17,954 bases of DNA from Actinomycetes bacterium. GTDB lineage: Bacteria > Actinomycetota > Actinomycetes > JAHEKZ01. The position numbers were made by a program, and so were the translations under genes. The notes under the pieces are model-generated. The model was not told the DNA's origin. It ran no database searches and worked only from the letters and a program-made list of their open reading frames with translations. Location: positions 1 to 17,954 of the forward strand of contig JAJAYM010000223.1 of NCBI GenBank assembly GCA_027117675.1, written 5' to 3'. This document shows positions 14,504 to 17,954 of this stretch, one piece after another (position 1 is the stretch's first letter; each line of letters starts with the position of its first letter).

Positions 14504-14509
14504 TAGGGT
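14504..14509 (+). promoter_or_regulatory. -10 box for a leaderless DUF5926 mRNA
   Basis: TAGGGT, then 7 nt, then GTG at 14517. There is no Shine-Dalgarno sequence in the gap. Confidence 0.55.
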
Positions 14510-14516
14510 CGGCGCT

Positions 14517-15470
14517 GTGAGCAAGCGTCGCGCAACAAGCCAGCGCCAACCACCACCGCCCTCGAAGAGCGACGCTGACATCCCCGTCGTCGGTGGACGT
14601 GAGCAGTGTCCGTGTGGCGGCGGTCGCCGCTACAAGGCCTGCCACGGCAAGGCCGCAGCGACGCAGCACCGCGTGGTCCGACCCTTCGCGGGCATGGCGT
14701 CCGAACCCGACTGGGTGGCGCTGCATGATCTCGTCCCGGCTGCCACAGCAACCCTGACGCCGAAGGAGGCCGGACGTTCGGTGACGCTCTGCACACTGCT
14801 GCCGATGGCGTGGCCAGCGTTGGTCAGGCAGAACGGCGACGTGATGCTTGCTGCGCAGACCCAGACCTCGTCAGCCGACATTGGACGCGACCTCGGCGAT
14901 GCCCTACGCCGCGCACTCGCGGCCGATCCCGGCACTCCCGTGCCCCCGCGTCCACTGCCTGCCGACGCCCCGCACCTCGCTGACCTGATCGATGCCGACC
15001 AGCCGCTTCAGGTGTTGGTGCACTCGGGCTTCGACTTCTGGCTCGAGGACGCCGAGGCGGTCGACGAGGGTGCACGTGCCGGGCTCGAGCGCGCCAACGA
15101 GGTCGCCACACCGACCGCTCGCCTCGCGTCGGTCGAGGGCGCCTACTGGATGCTCCTCGGCGACCGACGTCAGGTGCGGTGGGTGCTACCCGAGGACGAG
15201 GCGCCGCTGGTCGACGCCCTGGCGCGGCTGCAGGTCGACGCTGGCCTCGAGCTGGCTCCAGGAACCCGGTTCTTGGGCAGCTTTCGGGCCAGTGGTCTGG
15301 TCGTGCCGGTCTGGGACCTACCCGACGGCACCGAGGTCGACGAGGTCGAGGACGCCGCCGGCGCCTTCCGCAACCGGCTCGACACCGCACTGGCAGATGA
15401 CGCGCCGCTCACTGGGGCCGGACGCCGCGCGCGCGAATCGTTGCGAGCCCGACAGCTGACGGTGTACTGA
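14517..15470 (+). CDS. DUF5926 family protein with N-terminal SEC-C zinc motif
   Basis: The protein is 317 aa and probably cytoplasmic. After a basic, Pro-rich N-terminus (1-20), Cys31, Cys33, Cys42 and His43 in CPCGGGRRYKACHG form a SEC-C type zinc-binding motif, also found at the end of SecA and in many stand-alone proteins. The remaining 270 residues match the actinobacteria-specific DUF5926 family in composition and length: an acidic alpha/beta region with SGFDFWLED, VEGAYWML and VRWVLPEDEAPLVDALARL. Function is unknown; the family name rests on pattern recognition. GTG at 14517 is chosen from the adjacent -10 box. Confidence 0.82.
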   Translation: MSKRRATSQRQPPPPSKSDADIPVVGGREQCPCGGGRRYKACHGKAAATQHRVVRPFAGMASEPDWVALHDLVPAATATLTPKEAGRSVTLCTLLPMAWPALVRQNGDVMLAAQTQTSSADIGRDLGDALRRALAADPGTPVPPRPLPADAPHLADLIDADQPLQVLVHSGFDFWLEDAEAVDEGARAGLERANEVATPTARLASVEGAYWMLLGDRRQVRWVLPEDEAPLVDALARLQVDAGLELAPGTRFLGSFRASGLVVPVWDLPDGTEVDEVEDAAGAFRNRLDTALADDAPLTGAGRRARESLRARQLTVY

Positions 15471-15564
15471 ACGACACACGCTGGCCTGTCCGGGCCGGTC
15501 AGAATACTGAACGGGCATTCGTCAAGGCTTGGTCAACGACCTCAGATGAAGTTGCGAATATCCA

Positions 15565-15645
15565 AGTGACCTGGGCAGAGTAGGAGAGGTCCGAACGTCG
15601 CTGTATCCCCCGTCGGTGGCGTTCGGACCTCTACCTTTTCACCTT
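15565..15645 (+). ncRNA. Candidate small structured RNA, or a distant terminator of the DUF5926 gene
   Basis: Arms 15585-15597 and 15620-15632 form a perfect 13-bp stem around a 22-nt loop with five consecutive C (15606-15611 region). A pyrimidine stretch with TTTT (15636-15639) follows. The stem begins 114 nt after the DUF5926 stop, too far for a simple terminator, and GAATAT at 15556-15561 could be a -10 box. The C-rich loop recalls the actinobacterial 6C RNA, but only one C-rich loop is present, so I do not assign that family. Borders are approximate. Confidence 0.4.
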
Positions 15646-15668
15646 TGGGAATCGTCACTGCACACTCT

Positions 15669-15722
15669 GTGCAAGACAATCATCGGGTGCAAGACGATCA
15701 CTAAGTGCAAGACGATCACTGG
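15669..15722. repeat. Three tandem 18-bp repeats next to the UPF0016 stop
   Basis: Units 15669-15686, 15687-15704 and 15705-15722 share GTGCAAGACGATCACT; the first unit has two changes, and the last two bases vary. The array ends 4 bp before the minus-strand stop codon at 15727-15729, so it lies in the 3' end of that transcript. There is no spacer, so it is not a CRISPR array. Confidence 0.88.
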
Positions 15723-15726
15723 GGCG

Positions 15727-16347
15727 TCATGACCAGAACTCCAGCGCCCCGAACACGGTGACGACAGCAAGTAGCGCGAGCAGAGTCGCCGAGATCCGTT
15801 GGATAACGCCGAACCGAACCCTGACCACCAACCACCGCCCCGCCAGGGCCGCGAGTCCGGCCACCAGGCTGAGAGCGAGCCACGCGCCGAGCCACACCTC
15901 GACGGGGGCGTCGTACTTCGCCGACAAACTTGCCGTCGTCAGTTGCGACAAATCACCCCACTCCGCGGCGAAGAGCACCAGGAACGACACCGTGAAGGCC
16001 CGGCCGTGGCCCTTGCGCACCAGGGCGTCCACCGCCTCGGTCGCCTCGGTTTCTTCAGGTTCCCCCTGCCGAGGGTCGACCCCCCCAGCCGCGCGAAACA
16101 TCACCACCGAACCCAGCGCAAAGAGCGCGGCGGTGATCAGCTGGACCGGCGTCTCAGGAAGCAGTGCGAGCAGCTGACCAGCCGCCACTGCGATCGTGGT
16201 CTGCACCGCAAAGGCTGCGCTCACCCCGAGCCAAACGACGATGGGCCGGTAGCGCGTCGAGAGCACAAGCGTGGCGATAAAAGTCTTGTCCGGCAGCTCG
16301 GCAGGGATGATCAGCGCCAACGTGACGAAGAAGGCGGCCAGATCCAC
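15727..16347 (-). CDS. UPF0016/GDT1 family membrane transporter (probable Mn2+/cation exporter)
   Basis: From the GTG at 16347 the protein has 206 aa and about six hydrophobic helices in two halves. Each half carries the family's acidic signature: E17-L-P-D20-K-T and E129-W-G-D132-L-S. These two motifs form the cation pathway in TMEM165/Gdt1 and bacterial Mn2+ exporters of this family. The halves are joined by an acidic loop (about 89-112). A role in manganese or calcium export is inferred from the family; no manganese riboswitch is seen upstream. The frame is open to 16416, but the first 23 codons are Gly/Ala/Arg-rich and precede the first helix, and a TACAGT -10 box lies 7 nt before GTG 16347. 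Confidence 0.9.
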   Translation of the reverse strand: MDLAAFFVTLALIIPAELPDKTFIATLVLSTRYRPIVVWLGVSAAFAVQTTIAVAAGQLLALLPETPVQLITAALFALGSVVMFRAAGGVDPRQGEPEETEATEAVDALVRKGHGRAFTVSFLVLFAAEWGDLSQLTTASLSAKYDAPVEVWLGAWLALSLVAGLAALAGRWLVVRVRFGVIQRISATLLALLAVVTVFGALEFWS

Positions 16348-16354
16348 GCACCGT

Positions 16355-16360
16355 ACTGTA
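16355..16360 (-). promoter_or_regulatory. -10 box for a leaderless UPF0016 mRNA
   Basis: TACAGT on the minus strand, then 7 nt, then GTG at 16347. No Shine-Dalgarno sequence fits in the gap. Confidence 0.5.
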
Positions 16361-16392
16361 GCGCCGGCGGCGGACGCCGGATGACGCCTCGC

Positions 16393-16398
16393 TAGCCT
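16393..16398 (+). promoter_or_regulatory. Candidate -10 box for the DUF4446 gene
   Basis: TAGCCT, divergent from the UPF0016 promoter 33 bp away. It lies 32 nt before the GTG at 16431, leaving a leader of about 25 nt, so this gene is not leaderless. Confidence 0.4.
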
Positions 16399-16430
16399 GG
16401 GGCCCCCTCCCCCCAACGCCTGGGACTCCT

Positions 16431-16937
16431 GTGACTGCGCTCGATATCGACCCTGACCTAGTAGCCGTGATCGCGATCGCCGCTGCCGTCGTCGCCCTGT
16501 TGGGGCTGCTGCTCGCGCTCATCGTCGCGCGGCGGATCCGGCGCATGCGGCGTCAGTACCTAGCCCTGCAGCAAGGCGGTAACGGCGAGTCCTTCCTTGA
16601 TGCGGTTTCCCGGCAGGGTGACGACGTCGCTGCACTCCGCGCCGAGGTGGTGTCGCTGGCGTCAGACGTGCAGACGCTGCGGGTTGATCTCGCGGACGCC
16701 ATTCGTCACGTTGCCGTAGTCCGGTACGACGCCTTCAACGACATGGGCGGGCGGATGTCGTTCTCGGCGGCGCTGCTCGACGATGCCGGGGATGGTGTCG
16801 TGATCAGCTCGATCAACGGGCGCACCGAGACACGCACGTACGCCAAGGGCGTCAAGGCTGGAGTCAGCGAGGCGGAGCTCTCACCAGAAGAGGTACAGGT
16901 GATCGGGTACGCGCGGGCCAGCAACCCGCGCTCGTAG
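16431..16937 (+). CDS. DUF4446 family membrane-anchored protein
   Basis: The protein has 168 aa. One N-terminal TM helix (about 11-33) is followed by a basic stop-transfer patch (RRIRRMRRQ, 34-42), a probable coiled coil (about 56-95, heptad-like Val/Leu spacing) and the conserved DUF4446 core: VRYDAFNDMGGRMSFSAALLD, then DGVVISSINGRTETRTYAKGV and LSPEE. Function is unknown. Neighbourhood upstream of pheA is a common arrangement as I recall it, but nothing here links it to phenylalanine synthesis. The start is GTG at 16431 with a weak GGGA a few nt upstream. The stop is immediately followed by an 18-bp tandem duplication. Confidence 0.88.
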   Translation: MTALDIDPDLVAVIAIAAAVVALLGLLLALIVARRIRRMRRQYLALQQGGNGESFLDAVSRQGDDVAALRAEVVSLASDVQTLRVDLADAIRHVAVVRYDAFNDMGGRMSFSAALLDDAGDGVVISSINGRTETRTYAKGVKAGVSEAELSPEEVQVIGYARASNPRS

Positions 16938-16972
16938 TCGCTCACGCGTTGGGTGTCGCTCACGCGTTGGGT
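16937..16972. repeat. Perfect 18-bp tandem duplication at the DUF4446 stop
   Basis: Units 16937-16954 and 16955-16972 are identical (GTCGCTCACGCGTTGGGT). The first G is the last base of the TAG stop. The array ends 19 bp before the pheA -10 box, and the TTGGGT of the second copy is placed as a possible -35 for pheA. Confidence 0.9.
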
Positions 16973-16991
16973 CGGCCGCCGCCGCCTGCAA

Positions 16992-16997
16992 TAGGCT
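16992..16997 (+). promoter_or_regulatory. -10 box for a leaderless pheA mRNA
   Basis: TAGGCT, then 7 nt, then GTG at 17005. TTGGGT at 16967-16972, inside the second copy of the tandem repeat, could act as a -35 with 19-nt spacing. Confidence 0.55.
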
Positions 16998-17004
16998 GCC
17001 CGCC

Positions 17005-17952
17005 GTGTCCATCGATACAGCTGTGCCCCACATCGCCGCCCGCTACGGCTTCCTGGGGCCAGCCGGAACCTTCACCGAAGCCGCGCTCCTGCAGTGGCTG
17101 GGTGAACGGCAGGTTGAGCTCATCGCTTATGCCACGGTCGATACTGCCCTCGACGCCGTCCGTGCCGGCGAGGTCATCGCGGCCATGGTGCCGCTGGAGA
17201 ACTCCGTCGAGGGTTCGGTCACGGCAACCATCGATGCGCTCGCCGGTGGTGCCGGTCTGGCGATCATCGCCGAGGCCCAGGTGGCTGTGTCGTTCTCATT
17301 GGTCGCACGCAAAGGGTCAACCCTTGCGCAGGTTCGCGGCGTCACGACGCATCCGCACGCCCACGCTCAGTGCCGTCGCTGGCTCGCGGACCAGCTGCCC
17401 GACGCCCCGGTGACCTTCGCGCCGTCGACGGCGATGGCGGCGTCCATGGTGGCCGACGGCGAGCACGATGCCGCCATCTCCGCCCCGCTCGCCGCTGAGG
17501 TCTACGGCCTGGACGAGCTGGCGTCCGACATCGGTGACCGACCAGCCGAGACGCGCTTCGTGCTGATCAGCACTCCTCAGCCCCCGCAGCCGGCCACCGG
17601 CGCCGACAAGACCTCGCTGGTCCTCTTCATGGGGCAGGACCACCCCGGGGCGCTGCTCGAGATCCTCACCGAGTTCGCCGTGCGCGGGGTCAACTTGACC
17701 CGAATCGAGAGCCGGCCCACCGGTGGTGGGATCGGCGACTACTTCTTCTCGGTCGACGTCGAGGGTCACCTCGACGACGCCAGGGTGGGCGAGGCGCTGA
17801 TGGGGCTGCGCCGGGTGTGCGCCGAGGTGCGCTACCTCGGCTCCTTCCCCCGCCTGGACGGCCGGTCTCCGGTCATCCGGCGTGGGGTAGCTGACGGCGA
17901 GTTCCACGAGGCGCAGGCGTGGCTGTCCCACATTCGTGAGGGTCGGGGCTGA
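17005..17952 (+). CDS. pheA: Prephenate dehydratase with C-terminal ACT domain
   Basis: The enzyme (315 aa) converts prephenate to phenylpyruvate in phenylalanine synthesis. The catalytic domain (about 12-190) shows FLGPAGTFTE (16-25), VPLENSVEGSV (62-72) and the catalytic Thr-Arg-Phe at 183-185 (ETRFVLIS). The ACT domain (about 203-282) has GALLEILTEFAVRGVNLTRIESRP, including the ESRP motif (235-238) that binds phenylalanine in feedback inhibition. There is no chorismate mutase domain, so this is the monofunctional actinobacterial form. GTG at 17005 follows a TAGGCT -10 box by 7 nt. The gene is complete; its TGA ends 2 bp before the window edge. Confidence 0.96.
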   Translation: MSIDTAVPHIAARYGFLGPAGTFTEAALLQWLGERQVELIAYATVDTALDAVRAGEVIAAMVPLENSVEGSVTATIDALAGGAGLAIIAEAQVAVSFSLVARKGSTLAQVRGVTTHPHAHAQCRRWLADQLPDAPVTFAPSTAMAASMVADGEHDAAISAPLAAEVYGLDELASDIGDRPAETRFVLISTPQPPQPATGADKTSLVLFMGQDHPGALLEILTEFAVRGVNLTRIESRPTGGGIGDYFFSVDVEGHLDDARVGEALMGLRRVCAEVRYLGSFPRLDGRSPVIRRGVADGEFHEAQAWLSHIREGRG

Positions 17953-17954
17953 CC

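Noticed and set aside
15585..15632. Assignment as the actinobacterial 6C RNA
   Set aside because: Only one C-rich loop (five C) is visible, whereas the family is described with two loops of six C, and the gene neighbourhood differs from the one I know for it.
15669..15722. CRISPR-like array
   Set aside because: The 18-bp units are directly abutting with no spacers and there are no cas genes.

Overview
The window is a GC-rich stretch of an actinobacterial (Actinomycetota) chromosome. The evidence is a high-GC codon pattern, many GTG starts, TAnnnT promoters that sit directly on start codons, and the fhaA-fhaB-pstP-rodA-pbpA-pknB cluster convergent with a trpG/pabA-type gene. A Propionibacteriales-like (Nocardioidaceae-type) host is my guess from overall gene content and is not proven. 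Most of the window is ordinary conserved housekeeping DNA. I see no phage, insertion sequence with a transposase, CRISPR array or defence island.

Left part (1-7503). The last 40 codons of a glutamine amidotransferase (trpG/pabA) end at 123. A 180-bp convergent gap with elaborate palindromes and a tandem repeat follows. Then comes the cell-wall growth and Ser/Thr signalling operon, all on the minus strand and read from right to left: fhaA, fhaB, pstP (PP2C phosphatase), rodA (SEDS glycosyltransferase), pbpA (class B transpeptidase) and pknB (PASTA kinase). fhaA/fhaB overlap by 1 nt and pstP/rodA, rodA/pbpA and pbpA/pknB each overlap by 4 nt (GTGA); only fhaB-pstP is separated, by 16 nt. Together they encode the elongation-type peptidoglycan polymerase and transpeptidase pair plus the kinase, phosphatase and FHA readers that control it. 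There is no pknA between pbpA and pknB. A divergent tRNA-Leu(CAG) closes this region.

Middle part (7504-11540). This holds a DUF1622 small membrane protein, a GNAT acetyltransferase, a possible 43-aa small protein, a nitronate-monooxygenase-like flavoprotein (minus strand) whose promoter contains a perfect 20-bp palindrome, and a divergent Fpg/Nei DNA glycosylase. Convergent gene ends carry strong hairpins at 8905-8954, 9043-9068 and 11493-11528.

Right part (11540-17952). This holds a small secreted protein of unknown function (minus), a GlcD-type FAD-linked oxidase translationally coupled to a glycerophosphodiester phosphodiesterase, a SEC-C/DUF5926 protein, a 256-bp gap with a strong hairpin (possible small RNA) and a triple 18-bp repeat, a UPF0016/GDT1-type cation transporter (minus), a DUF4446 membrane protein, and pheA (prephenate dehydratase), which ends 2 bp before the window edge.

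Two patterns run across genes. At least seven genes have a TAnnnT -10 box 6 to 8 nt before a GTG/ATG start, the signature of leaderless mRNAs. Four genes have a perfect or near-perfect 17-23 bp tandem duplication beginning at or within about 10 bp of their stop codon. I find no clear new multi-gene system. The best leads are the nitronate-monooxygenase operator, the 15.6-kb hairpin RNA candidate, the stop-adjacent duplications and the overlooked 43-aa ORF.
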